Positions 44,115 to 55,269 of a stretch of 64,000 nt of DNA are shown here, in pieces (positions within the stretch are counted from its first letter, which is position 1; every line of letters starts with the position of its first letter). The DNA lies in NCBI GenBank assembly GCA_033961575.1, contig CM066736.1, positions 78,082,852-78,146,851 on the forward strand, read 5' to 3'. The notes below the pieces were generated by a model that did no database searches, was not told the DNA's origin, and saw nothing but the letters and a program-made list of their open reading frames with translations. The position numbers and the translations under genes are program-made. Source of the stretch: Aselliscus stoliczkanus. Its lineage: Eukaryota > Chordata > Mammalia > Chiroptera > Hipposideridae.

Positions 44115-45220
44115 GTAACTAGACTCTCTTTGAGAGGTGAGGGTCCTTGTGAATCAAGGCCGTCATGAGAAAGCTATTGAAAAGAAATAGGTTGTATTGC
44201 TTCTTTTCTTTATATTAAAATCAGCTTGAGCCCTGGTAATGGTTCTGAACATCTCAGATTTTAATGTTGGGGGGAGGGGAGGGACGGGGGCATAGGGGAG
44301 TCCTGCTGGTATTTTCAGTGGTTGGTAGAATAGGTTTAATTGCAGTTGTATTTAATTTTTCTTGTGTGCTCATGTGTAACATTCGGTGGATCCTTGTGCT
44401 TTTAATTCCACAATGGGCAGTGACCCTACACCCAGTCTGAGGGGTTACTTTGCCCTGGCAACCCTGGTCCTGGCTTTACTGAGACTGCTCCATCTTGGGA
44501 GCAGGCCCCAGAGGCCACCCTCATAGCTGATTTACAAATCTCCAAGGAAGACTCCGCAGGCTGTGGTCCAGAGGGGTCCTCAAATGTGTTGGGGCCTTGG
44601 ATGGAGGTGAGGATGGGAACCCTATGTCCACAGCAGTGGTGCTGCAGCTCTATTCAGGTGTCTTCCTCAGGTCATGGGGCACACCTTATGTGATTACTTG
44701 TTAGGAGTGGAATTTAGCAGCTGCTGTTTTCAATTTCTGGGCTGCAAAGCCATTTGGCAGAATCTGGGCATGTGCTGTCACCATTTCTAACGTCCCCACT
44801 GAGACTGCCACTTGGCTATCCAAGGTTTTCTGTTAAATTGAAGTCTGCTTCTTGGCAGGACAGTGGGTGATTTAGGTGGCTTGTTTTATCTGGGATGTGA
44901 GGAGTGGATCTGGAGGTTCCAGCAGCCCTGGATTGCAGGGAGAAGGTTTTTATAGGATTATCTCCCATGTCTAAGAGATCATGGCAGTGCTAGAGATACA
45001 GGCATGAAAAGGTCACTTTTCCCATAGATGGACTGTGTGAGTGATGTTATATATCTCAGATACTCACTCACCTGGACATTTGAATCTGGATGATGGCTTT
45101 TTTCTTCTTAGAGTCGCCAAAGAAAAACCTCTATTGACGTGCCATGGAATTTGGAGAGAGACAGTTTCTTTTGTGAGGTGACTACTTTGCCCAGATTTGG
45201 CACAGAAAAGAGAAGCAGCC
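44115..45220. other. Unannotated, relatively GC-rich stretch
   Basis: 44400-44950 is richer in GC than its surroundings (ggcccagaggccaccctc-type text). No open frame, no splice-bounded exon and no repeat I can name; it might be an old L1 5' end. The G4 at 44269-44298 is listed separately. Confidence 0.35.
44269..44298 (+). other. Strong G-quadruplex motif
   Basis: G-runs of 6, 4, 3, 5 and 4 separated by loops of 1, 1, 2 and 4 nt, in otherwise unannotated DNA. Confidence 0.85.
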
Positions 45221-45384
45221 TCATATACTAGAAAAATCATTACATTCAGAGTCAGGTAGATGTAGGTTCATATACCACACACTTTCTATTTATGAGACTT
45301 CCAGCAGACCACCCTTTTGGCGCCTTGCTTCTCTCACCTGTCTACCTTCCCTAGGCTGTTTGGAGAATCAAAATAATTTGTGTG

Positions 45385-45486
45385 GGGCTGGCCGAATGGC
45401 GCGGTGGTTAAGCACTGGCTTGGGATGCCAGCGGCCCTGGTTCGGGTCCCACATATGAGGGCCAGTGGCACTGCCCTCAAAAAAAA
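45385..45486 (+). mobile_element. Short tRNA-derived SINE, young
   Basis: ggggctggccgaatggcgcg, ggttaagcactggcttggg and cctggttcgggtcccacata (B box), ending actgccctc plus a short A-tail. Target-site duplication aaaataatttgtgtg (45370-45384) / aaaattatttgtgtg (45487-45501), one mismatch. It is the only young transposon I see between 29.7 and 52.9 kb. Confidence 0.92.
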
Positions 45487-45495
45487 AAAATTATT

Positions 45496-45537
45496 TGTGT
45501 GTGTGTGCGTGTGCACGCGCGTGTGCACGCGCGCACA
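45496..45537. other. Perfect 42-bp alternating purine-pyrimidine tract (Z-DNA-type)
   Basis: Every base from 45496 to 45537 alternates Y/R, mixing TG/CA with CG steps (e.g. gtgtgcacgcgcgtgtgcac). CG and TG/CA alternation is the standard Z-DNA-forming sequence. It begins in the SINE's right target-site duplication. Confidence 0.93.
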
Positions 45538-45699
45538 AAAAGTCCCTGGTATAATGACTGATAACGGGCTCTCACTAAATGTGTTAGTTTCCAACCACCT
45601 TTGACAGAGATGGTTGATCTCAGTGGTGATGAAAATGGACTCCCTGGATAGCCTAGACAGGGCGGCATTCTACCTATCTGAAAAGGAGACATCATGGCT

Positions 45700-45880
45700 T
45701 CATAAAAAAGTCCTGAATTCAGAGGCAAAAGATCTCACCTTGATTCGTTAGTCTGACACTCAAGATGAGAATTTGGGCATGTCATTTATCTCTATAATTC
45801 ATAATTCCCATGTCTATAAAATACGTACCTTATATGATTAAAACATACAATAAAGTTTTTGTAGGTCCAAACCTTCTGTA
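45700..45880 (+). mobile_element. MIR fragment
   Basis: gtcctgaattcagaggcaaa, gggcatgtcatttatctcta and cccatgtctataaaatacgt follow MIR. Confidence 0.65.
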
Positions 45881-45884
45881 ATTT

Positions 45885-47550
45885 GGCAGGGAGAACTTTG
45901 AGAAAATGAACATATTGAGAACTGCAAAATTAGATATAGAGCTTGGAAAGGACTTAGGAAACTAAGGGACCGTCATTAGCTTCACGGTAAATCTGCTTCT
46001 GAGGTTCTGGTATATAAGTATATTTATATAATATATTTAGTATAATAAATATTTGTTGATATATTGGTGAAAAAATTAATATGGATTTATTAATGTGATA
46101 AGCAATGAGATTGAAAAATACTAAGTGGAAAAGTGATGGGAAGGGGAGGGAAAGGACTCATTGTGGGTTTTGAATTCTTAAAAAAACCTAAACATTTCCT
46201 CTGGCTTCATGTAGGGCACATCCATTTCAAAACAATACACTTTTAATGAGTGCGTATGCAAGTCCTAAGCACTGTACCAGGCATGGGGGAAACGGCATTA
46301 CTTGAATGTATAATAGAGAGAATTTCTTGAAGGCAGAATGCCTGTCAGTGACTGTTACCCACATGGAAGTTTTGAATTCTGCTATGTGTTTTGAAGTTAT
46401 TCTCCTGACTCATAGAGAATTCTCATGATATAGTATAGAAATATTTCAGAGCTCAAGAGCTGTGAAAGATCAGTTTAGATTATTAGAAAGATTTATTCAT
46501 TGTATAAAGCATTTACTTGGCATGTACTGGTGTTCAGGACTGAGGGAGGCACTGAGAATTTATAGTTGTAATATTAATATTAATACACACTTTTATTGTG
46601 ATGATTGTTTTAAAGGAGAGGAAAAATATATTCTCAACAGATGACCTGTCTTAGTGCCCACTTAATGATTTGCCTGCAGGTTTACCTGTGATAGCTCCCA
46701 CCCCTTCTTCTTTAGTTCTGGTGTCATAAATATCTCCTTTAAGGCAAATCTCACACATCTGAGCAGTAGATGATTTTTCTATGACATTCAAGGCCTCCTT
46801 GACAGAGTAATGGTCTTCACCCATTATGAGTTGAAAACTTTGTTCTACTTACACTGGCAAATCCCCATGGAAAACACTTAATAGGCATTCACCTAAGACT
46901 GGAACAAGATGGTCATTCTCTCACATACTCCTAAACCACAGATTATCACACAGGTCTCTAGGGCAGAGGTGCAGGCTGGCTGTTAAAGAGGTCATCTTTG
47001 TCAGGCCAAGATTCAGAATTTCCTGGGTAGAATCCAGGGGATTTTTGTAGATCTTCCCCTAAAACAGCTCCCCAAACCTGAGAAGCAAGCTTAGAAATGT
47101 GTTATCCTTAGTTAGCTTTTTGGCTGGGCATGTCCAAACCTCTCCCTGGATAAAAGATGGAATGGGAATCCTTACTCCAAGCCTAAAGGGATTGCTTCTT
47201 TGGGATCTAGGTCCTTGGGGAGCGGGCAGCTTCCCTCCCCGCTCCCCATCATCCTCAGTGGGGGGTGGGAGACTTTGCTTTGCAAGATGACTCGCTAACA
47301 CTGATATAAAAAGGCAGCTCCCTGGAGAAAGCACTTGGCTTTGGGGCACTCAAATAATTCAACTGAATTAGTTTCCTCCACAAAGTAGACAGTAGATTAG
47401 ACACCAGTCTGAAGGAGTCTGTCCTCTTTTGAGACCTAAATTGCCCTGAGTGCCTTAATTTATGTGTTTTGGTTTTTGTTTTTTGACTTTTTTTTTGCCT
47501 CAGTAAAAGCCCCTCATATTTTCATGGTACTGTGATTTACAAATCACTTT
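45885..47550. other. Unannotated stretch
   Basis: 46240-46310 (gtcctaagcactgtaccagg) may be a trace of L2/MIR. The frames at 47059-47349 are unconvincing. Nothing else seen. Confidence 0.35.
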
Positions 47551-47554
47551 CACA

Positions 47555-47760
47555 TCCATTATCTAATGTACTCTTAGCACCAGCTCTGCAGGTGAGTAGA
47601 ACATAAGAAGAAGCAGGTAATTAAATAGGTAATGGCAACCCTTTTTTACAGATGCCAAAACTAAAGCTTGGAAAGGTTAGATGGCTTGGCAGAGGCCATT
47701 TAATGACACAACAGCTGTGATGGTTGTATCCAAGCTATTGAAGCCCCAAATAACTCTCTT
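47555..47760 (-). mobile_element. MIR, antisense
   Basis: cattatctaatgtactctta, ttttttacagatgccaaaac and gaaaggttagatggcttggc fit the antisense MIR. Confidence 0.7.
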
Positions 47761-47849
47761 TCCATTATATTTTTGCCTTTGATTTTACAGTTTACAAAGA
47801 GCTTTCATGTATATAATTTCATTTACTTCTGAAGCAGTTTGGCTGTAGT

Positions 47850-48080
47850 GTTTGAGAGTATCATTTAGATCTCTGTTCCAGTTTCAGCAGCCTCATTTAC
47901 TAGCTGTGTGAACTTGAAGCAGATACCTCACTTCACTGACCTCCGTGCCTTCTTAGTAAAGTGGGCATAAGAATAGCTCTCTCGCAAGGCTGTGGTGTGA
48001 ATTAAACATTCTGTGCAGAAGCCATCTAGTACAGACTCTGGCACCCAATACATCTTCAAAACTGGCAGCTACCATTTTTA
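47850..48080 (+). mobile_element. MIR, near full length
   Basis: gcagtttggctgtagtgttt, ttactagctgtgtgaacttg, aagcagatacctcacttcac, gtaaagtgggcataagaata and tctggcacccaatacatctt. Confidence 0.85.
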
Positions 48081-48204
48081 TTATTAACCATTACATGGAT
48101 CAAAAAGACTTTGATGACTTTGCAAATGAGAAAACTGAGACCATAAAGAAAGGCAGAAGGAAATTCATTAGGTTTTAGAGGTCCTTAAGAGAAAAAAATG
48201 ATTG

Positions 48205-49885
48205 TGTATGTTGGTGAAGTATGGGAGGGGCAGGATTCTAGCTCTGGCCACCATTACCCAGATTATTGGTCCAGTTTGATCTCAGGTGAAAGTTCTTAAC
48301 AAGTTGCACTCTAAGGTTTCTCAGGGCCAGTTTAGTTCTCAGGTGAGTGGAGCTGGGAACAATGAAATGGTACCAGGTGTTCATTTTTTCTTCTCCTCGG
48401 GAGGCAGCCCTGTTCTGTTTACACCTTTCATAAATCTGCATCAGCCAACTATCAGATCAAGTTCCCTCTGCTCCAGGGGCCAGCTCATGTGCAGAGCAGC
48501 TCTCAGAGGTGTTATATTTGTATTCCAGATTGAGCTGGCAACCCCCATGCTGCCGCCCCTTACCATATAGAGCTTTTGAGTGATGCATAACTGTGTTAAG
48601 AGGTGTTACCTCGTCCATTTATGTTTATCTCAGACAGATAGAGTCTGGCAGGGCAAATTGAAAGCTGCTTATAGTGAAATGAAAGAGGCAATACCAGGGT
48701 CATCCCTACTGGGACAACTGCTACATCGGGGCCTAATACATGAAAAGTGTCATGGATGCCTTTTCAGCTCAAGGTGACAGAGGGAGCTGGCTTGAGTCCC
48801 CACTATGGGATGGTGTGCTATGTTTAACAGCTCCAGATCGCCCCCCATGTGAGAGATACCCCGTTATAATTCATTCTCCACATTCTTCCCAGCTAATAGA
48901 TGAGAGCACTGGGGCAGAGAAGCCCAAATTCGTTTATATATGGCTTTGGAAATCCTTCAATTAATTTTTCAGCAAACTGACCTTCTTAATTTAGTTTTGC
49001 TTAGGCTCTTAATTTACAACTCACATTCTCCTTAATGAACAGGGTATCTCTAGGGCCCAGGAAAAATGGTTAAGATACAAGTCTTATAAATTTACTTCAA
49101 ATCAGCAATTCATATAAAATATTAATAATATTGATTTACTTTGTGCTTATTGAACGTCTACAGTATGGCGGGAACTGGGACAGCCTTGGTAAGGCAGCAG
49201 GCAGGGATTTCTCAGGCAAGTAGCACTATTTCATAGGGTGATGTAAGCCAAGCGATGCTGAAAACGTCTTCCCCTTGGAGAGGTTGTCAAAGTGCCACAA
49301 TTTCACAACCTGTGACAGTGAAAAACTCTCCTGCGATTTTTCTGCAAGTTTCTATAACTTGCTTTCTATTTCTTCCTGTCCCCAGTGTCCCCGTGTTTCT
49401 GTATCTACACAGATACTGTTGTCTTCTCTCCCAATCAGTACCGAAATAAAGCAAAGCCCCTTTCCCAACTTGCTCCCCGTGACCCCTGCCATTTTACTTT
49501 TTACAAACAATTTGAGAGTTGACGACCTTTACTGGTCACTGTGAGGGGGTCATACATTTCAGATCATGGGATTTTCCTGCCGTCTTGCTGGCTTCTTCAC
49601 TGCTGCCGCTGGTGCTGTTTCCCTCATCCACCTCTTCTTCTTCCAAAGCCTTCTGTCTTTTATTCTTCTGCATGCACCTCCCCCTTCTCTACCTGTCTCC
49701 CAGGAAGTAGCCCCATCAGGCCAGGCATCTACACAGGAAATGAACTTATCAAATCATATCTTCAAAAAAAAAAATCTTTCACTACAAGGGACTTTCCTAA
49801 GGAAATGACACCTTTCCATGCTGTTATAATACAAGTGTAAGCGTGATGAATCATAACGCAAGAGCATTATGAACTACAGAGAAGG
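48205..49885. other. Unannotated stretch
   Basis: No repeats beyond a possible L2/MIR trace at 49140-49210 (cttattgaacgtctacagta). Frames at 48286-49840 (65-99 codons, overlapping in several frames) show no known family. Candidate unique DNA. Confidence 0.35.
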
Positions 49886-49889
49886 GGTA

Positions 49890-50110
49890 TCTAACTTGGC
49901 CTGGAGGAAGTGCAGATCCTAAACAGTGAGTGAAGTTGGCCAGACAAATGTGGCAGGTGTGAGTGGGGTAGGGAGGTGGGTCCTTGTAAGCAGAGGGACA
50001 GGCATGCGCAGGTGTTCAGAGATGAGAAGCAGCATAATATGTGGAGGGAATTGAAAGTAAGTCAGTGTTTCAGAGTAAGAAAGGGGTGGAGAGAGTGGTA
50101 GCAACTGAGG
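49890..50110 (-). mobile_element. L2-like repeat fragment, antisense
   Basis: gcctggaggaagtgcagatc, aggggtggagagagtggtag and gctggagaggcaagaagggc weakly follow the antisense L2-class family. Confidence 0.4.
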
Positions 50111-50114
50111 CTGG

Positions 50115-50895
50115 AGAGGCAAGAAGGGCTGGCGCGGCTCTAACTACCCCACATGGATGGCCACAAAAATAGGAACCCTTCCCGTCCACCTGGACTTTCT
50201 TTGAGAGCAGTCTTGGAATATGAGAAGCAGATGTGACATTCTATAAATGTATTTTGCTCAAGACACAGCTGTGGGACTTTAAGGGATTGCTTTTTCACAG
50301 GAATCGGTTAAGGATCAAGAACACCATTTCTCCATAGGGGTTATCTTCACAGGCAAATGATGCACGGATAAGTAAAATATGTTTTCTTTTCCTTTCTCTT
50401 AATAGCTTCCGGCTCTGAAATGGACTGCATCCTGCATTTCCAAATGATAAAAAAACAACAACAAACCAAAAACAAAAAACAGGAAAAATTCAGTCCCTTT
50501 CCAACAGGAGGGGTGTGTGTGGCGGTGGTGGTAGTGGGGTGGGGCGGGGGTAAACACTAGAATACTGGAAAACTAAGTCATAGCAAGTTTTCTGTTAGGT
50601 TTGTGATCAGCATTAGAGAAACTGTGTATTCACAAAGGATGTGATGTGAAAAGAATCCTGGAGAATCACGGAGGCAGCCAGTGCTTAACTGAGGACAGCG
50701 TACCCCAAAAGATCAATTCTGTCATTCTGAGATCAGCCTAGGATTGTCCTTTACTCTATTTCTTATTCTACCTGGTACTCTCACCAAGCATTCCCAATCA
50801 ATTTGGGAGTGGCTTTGGGTCCCACACTGGGTTCATTCTTCCAAGCCTTAACTCTTTCCCCTTTTCCTCTATATTACAGAACATTGTAGAATTAG
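50115..50895. other. Unannotated stretch with A-rich and G/T-rich patches
   Basis: An A/C-rich patch at 50450-50490 and a G/T-rich patch at 50512-50551 ending in runs of 4, 4 and 5 Gs. No coding evidence. Confidence 0.4.
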
Positions 50896-50899
50896 TTTG

Positions 50900-51140
50900 G
50901 GTCTTACAGTAGGCAAACCTGGCATTTGATCTTACTCCTATTGTTTTTTAGCCAGGTGGCTCCGGGTGTTGGTGTTGGTGGTGGTGGAGTATGTAATTAT
51001 CTTCTCTGTGCCTCAGTTACCTCATCTAGGAAATGCAGCTGGTCTGCCATGTCTCACAAGATTGCTGTGAAGATCATGATAATGGCTCTAGAAGACTAGC
51101 ACAGTACCTGTCATATAAGCAAGCATTCAAGCAATGACAG
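50900..51140 (+). mobile_element. MIR with a GGT expansion
   Basis: gtaggcaaacctggcatttg, gtgcctcagttacctcatct, ggaaatgcagctggtctgcc and cacagtacctgtcatataag follow MIR. A (GGT)n-like expansion sits at 50967-50987. Confidence 0.75.
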
Positions 51141-51144
51141 CCAC

Positions 51145-52585
51145 TAGGAATGTTACCCTTAAATAAATATAGCCCAGTTCCAGGACCACGGCTCAGGCCT
51201 AATTTGTATGTATGTTTAATTTTGTATATGGATAAACCTAAAAAAAAAAAAAATGAATGAAGCATCTGTGATCCTATTTCTCATATCTATATTCCCTCTG
51301 TGTCCATATATGCCAATGGGTCTGGAGGGCTTTTAAGGATAAACAGTCTTCCTATTAAATATCAAAGATGAGATTAATATAACTGGCTGAATAACTGCTC
51401 TCAAAAGGCCAATGAGAGAAGGGATAACTCCAGCTCAGTTTGGTACCAGCCTTGTCATCCGAGGCAGGAAGTTGTAACAACACAGTGAGCCAATGAAAAT
51501 GCCAAGGACACATCACACCACCAGATGGAACTTCAGGTTGCAGATTGCATGCAGAAAGCACCTCTCAGTCTCCTTAACTCCTTGTTGTAATCCTCCTGCA
51601 CTATATAGACAGGGGCAAATTCATCCAGTCTCTAGAATAAGCCCTAAGAAAAACTCTTCTTTATGCCTCCAAACCATAAATGTTATCTCTTCTCAAAGGG
51701 TTTCACATTTCCAACAGGGAAGCTCTGCTGCTATCACAGAAAGAGAGCCGCCCTGAGGCTGTGGCATTTAAAAGTCAATGATAAGTGATAGAGTTTTAAA
51801 GGAAAATGCAGGGGAGGATGCCAACATTTATATTTCATATTGCTTGCGGAATTGCTTTCAATTCCGTCTCACTTAGAGGTCTCTGTGCAGTAAAGATTCC
51901 TAGGTTGCTATGGAAAATATGCACTGAAGCTGACTGCTATGGTAACTAGTCGCATCTGGTAGAGAGGCATAACATGGCCCAGGATTTGCATAACTAATTT
52001 GAGCATGTTAGTGAACAGCGCAATCTGTGCATAGAAGGTTTAGCAATCTGAGTCTTTTTTATTTCATTGTGCACACAATAGTATTAAATACGAGTCCTGG
52101 TCTTTAGGTTGTAAGCTGTTGATTCCTCTGATCTCAGGCATCAGTCTACACACTATGTGACCATAAGATGTGATACTGTGTGTGAGTGTGTTTGTGAGCT
52201 TAGAAAGTTGAATTGGACTCATTATTTTATAGTTGCCTTTCATTTATCTGGAGTCTCAAGTGTTAAGACTCTTTTTCACAGCATCAGAAGGATTTATTAA
52301 ACTTCTATTAGTTTATCACTATTTAATTCAACTTAACTTAAAAAATATTGATTGGACGTGCCTCTATTTGCCTGGATCATATTGTTTCTGTCTTCAATGC
52401 CTGCAGTGCTTTTGTCTGTGTTTTAACCTAGAATAGTGACTGATGCATGGAAGATAAGGAATAACTGTGGGAATAGAAACAGGCTCAGCTCTGGTGTCAT
52501 GTTCTCCAGGAACTGTCCATGACACCCTTGTCCCCAACCAGGTTAGGTTCTCCACTCTATTTTCCCATGATAATCTGTTCATAGC
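51145..52585. other. Unannotated stretch holding candidate factor sites
   Basis: A 14-A run at 51239-51253 may be the tail of an unseen element. No other repeat is recognised. The motif cluster at 51903-51991 is listed separately. Confidence 0.35.
51903..51991 (+). promoter_or_regulatory. RFX-like pair and octamer motif (candidate)
   Basis: ggttgctatggaaa (51903-51916) and gactgctatggtaac (51932-51946) both resemble the RFX X-box (GTTGCCATGGYAAC). A perfect octamer ATTTGCAT lies at 51984-51991. Motif matches alone are weak evidence, and there is no gene in sight to assign them to. Confidence 0.3.
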
Positions 52586-52589
52586 TCAA

Positions 52590-52805
52590 TTATAAACTGT
52601 CTACATTGTTCTAAAGTTGACAGTTAAAAAATATCTGTCCCTCCTATTAGAGTTTTAGATCCTTAAGAGGAGGAATCTGTGTCTTACTCAGATATCTATG
52701 TCCAGGCCTGGCGTAGTTCCTGTCAGAGAATAGGCATGCAGGACATAGTTTTGAATGAATAATGAAATGAAAAGAATGAATGAATGAGTGAATGAATAAT
52801 AAGTG
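52590..52805 (+). mobile_element. L2 3' end with a GAAT-rich tail
   Basis: ttagatccttaagaggagga, atctgtgtcttactcagata, gtccaggcctggcgtagttc and gaataggcatgcaggacata, followed by (GAAT)n-like repeats (52750-52802), which L2 tails typically carry. Confidence 0.75.
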
Positions 52806-52947
52806 TATCAGTCATGCATCCATGTATAATCATTTAGGGGAGAAATGTTATTCAGAATCTCTCTTAACTTTCTCTTCACATTTATAATCTCCATCTTCCT
52901 CATAAAATGATATAAGACTAGATAAATGGTCTAAAATTGTCTTATTT

Positions 52948-53388
52948 GGGGCCGGCTGAGTTGCGTGTTGGTTAAGAGCTGGCTTGGGACGCCAGCTCTG
53001 AGCATCAGGCTCCTGGTTTGGATCCCACATATGAGGGCCAGTGACACTGCCCTCTACAGCTAAGATGGTGAACAACAGCTCCACCTGGAGCTGGGCTGCG
53101 GCGAGTGGCTGGTGGCGACGGTGTAAGGCTGCAGCCCTTGCTGCAGTGGGCTGCTATGGGGTACAGCGAGTGGCTGGCAGCCGTCGTGAATTGCCAAGAG
53201 CCGCCGTGAGTGGCTGTCCAGAGGCTGGCAACTGATCTGTCTCAGCCGGAAAGAACACAATGACGATACCAACATGGGCCAGTGAAGCAACATCCTCCAC
53301 AACTAGACTGAAGAACAAAAGGACAGCAATTTGTCTGTTCCCCTCCCACAATTCCCCAATAAAATCTTTGAAAAATAAAAAAATAAAA
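52948..53388 (+). mobile_element. Long T+ tRNA-derived SINE
   Basis: ggggccggctgagttgcgtg, tggttaagagctggcttggg, cctggtttggatcccacata (B box), a CpG-bearing body, aactagactgaagaacaaaa and ccccaataaaatctttg. Target-site duplication taaaattgtcttattt (52932-52947) / taaaattgtctttttt (53389-53404), one mismatch. Confidence 0.93.
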
Positions 53389-53404
53389 TAAAATTGTCTT
53401 TTTT

Positions 53405-53810
53405 GTTAGTATCCTCATAGTAATGTTATTTTTCCATAGAAGGGTCTACATCCTGGGGAAGAAAAAAAATAGACTGACTGAATAGAGTGATACTTGCTCC
53501 CCTTCCTTAGTACCTTATGTCTGTAGGCCTATATCCCTCTGCTGAAGGCAGCAGGCACCTACACTTACATGCGGTCCTCACCAAACTTTCCCCCACTTCC
53601 CCACTGTACACAGCACTTGTAGCTGAGACCATCAGTTTCATTGTGGGGGCCATTCACTCACTCCTCTCTTTCAACCTTTGCACACAGATGCACACGCACA
53701 CACATATGCACACGTACAAAGCCTAACATACCAGCTAGTTGTAACAGCTGCAAGATAGAGGTACATGGAATGAGGTTAGAGGTTGGAGGCTTACAAGCAA
53801 GGAGCTCTTT
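53405..53810. other. Unannotated stretch
   Basis: A CA-rich patch at 53690-53715. Otherwise nothing recognised. Confidence 0.3.
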
Positions 53811-53814
53811 TTTT

Positions 53815-54156
53815 AAGTGTTACTTTAATAAGTTAAACTTATTTTGAGATAACTATAGATTCACATGCAGCTGAAAGAAGAAATACAGAGAAACACCATG
53901 TACCTTTTACCCAGTTTCCCCCAATGGTAATGTCTTGTGAAATTGTTGTATAATACCACACCCATGATAGTGACATTGATTTGGTTAGAACACAACACTT
54001 TCATCACCACAAAGATCCCACATGTTGCCCTTTCATAGCCACACCTACTTCCCTACCCTGAATCCCTCCTTAACCCCTAGCAACCACTAATCTGGTCTCC
54101 AATTCTATGACTTTGTCATTTGAAGAATGTTATGCATATCTTTTGAGATTTTTTTT
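53815..54156 (-). mobile_element. L1M 3' UTR, antisense, part 1 (split by HAL1)
   Basis: taaacttattttgagataac, gattcacatgcagctgaaag, cccccaatggtaatgtcttg, cctagcaaccactaatctgg and ttatgcatatcttttgagat. It resumes in register at 57583. Confidence 0.9.
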
Positions 54157-54709
54157 CACATTTTAAAAATTTATTTATTTTTATTAGTTTCAGGTATACA
54201 AAGCAATGTAGTAGCTAGACATTTAAACCCCTCAAAAAGTGATAACACACCCCCCAAGCTACTACCCCTGTGACATCTTACATAGCTGTTACAATATCAT
54301 CGACTATCTTCCCTGTGTTGTATTCCACATTCCATGACTATATATACCTATATATTTAGTTAGAGTTGACTTTCAGTATTATTCTACTTCATCTTTATGT
54401 GTATAGTGCATTGGTCAGACATCTACACAGTCTATGACATGATCCCCCTGATAAGTCCAGTGCCCATCTGTCACCTTACATGATCTTTACAACATTGTTG
54501 ATTATATTCCCCATGCTGTATTAACTACCAGTTTGCATTTCTTAATGCCTTCACCTTTTTCACTCTGCCCCTAACCCATTCCCATCTATCATCATGATAG
54601 ATCTAGTGCCTATCTGGCACCATACCTAGTTATCACAATATTATAGACTATATTCCTTATGCTACACCCTGTATCCCCATGACTACTGTATAACAACCAA
54701 TTTGTACTT

Positions 54710-55214
54710 TCTTTTTTTTTTTAATTGAGGAATTAGGGGAGGGAAGCAGTGTTGGGGAATTGGGGAGGAGGGCCAGCCAAGTTATTGTTCTTCTTTCTTA
54801 GTTGTGGAGGGCGCCAGTCACCATCTGGCTGCCTGTTGGCAGCTTATGGCCTCTAAGCTCAAGGTACTGTATTAAAGTCTTAGTTGTGGGTGGGCGTAGC
54901 CACCATCCCATGCGGGAGTTGAACCAGCAGCCTTGTTGTTAAGAGCGCACGCTCTATCCACTGAGCCATCCGTGCAGCAGCTCAGCTCAAGGTGCCCAGT
55001 TCAGTCTTAGTTGCTGGTGGGCATAGCCCACCATTGAACAGGCAGTTTTGTTAAGAGCATGTGTTCTCACCAGCTGAACCATCCTGCCAGCTGTTGGCAG
55101 CTCAGCTCTGGCGCAGTGTCACTGGCCCATGTGGGACTCGATTCCGTGACCCTGTTGCTCAAAGCTCTCACTCTTAAGCTAACTCTTAACCAACTGAGCC
55201 CCTCAGCTGGCCCC
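54710..55214 (-). mobile_element. Three-unit composite tRNA-derived SINE, antisense
   Basis: Read on the minus strand: unit 1 has an A box (ggggctcagttggttaagag) and B box (ggtcacggaatcgagtccca). Unit 2 is a partial tRNA-like block (ggcaggatggttcagctggt). Unit 3 has an A box (ggatggctcagtggatagag) and B box (gctgctggttcaactcccgc). The 3' tail shares its CCCCAATTCCCCAA-type text with the long T+ SINEs. Target-site duplication aatttgtacttt/c at 54699-54709 and 55215-55225. This architecture resembles the composite SINEs I remember from rhinolophoid bats. Confidence 0.88.
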
Positions 55215-55269
55215 AATTTGTACTTCTTAATCCCTTACCCTTTCACCCATCCTTAACCCTCTTCCCATC

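Larger units (their letters stand above)
45225..45600 (+). mobile_element. MIR interrupted by a young SINE
   Basis: cattacattcagagtcaggt, agatgtaggttcatatacca and ctctcacctgtctaccttcc come before the SINE; gtccctggtataatgactga and gggctctcactaaatgtgtt after it. The two parts join as one MIR. Confidence 0.7.

Noticed and set aside
49255..49840. Several overlapping frames suggesting a coding exon
   Set aside because: Frames overlap in all three phases, with no recognisable domain and no splice-bounded frame. Most likely chance in GC-moderate DNA.
50395..50445. Polypyrimidine tract and TAG resembling a 3' splice site
   Set aside because: The downstream frame closes quickly, with stops and an A-rich patch; no partner donor with a coding exon is seen.
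54710..55214. CRISPR-like or tandem array (repeated units inside the element)
   Set aside because: The repeating blocks are tRNA-like units of a composite SINE, differ in length, and the host is a mammal.
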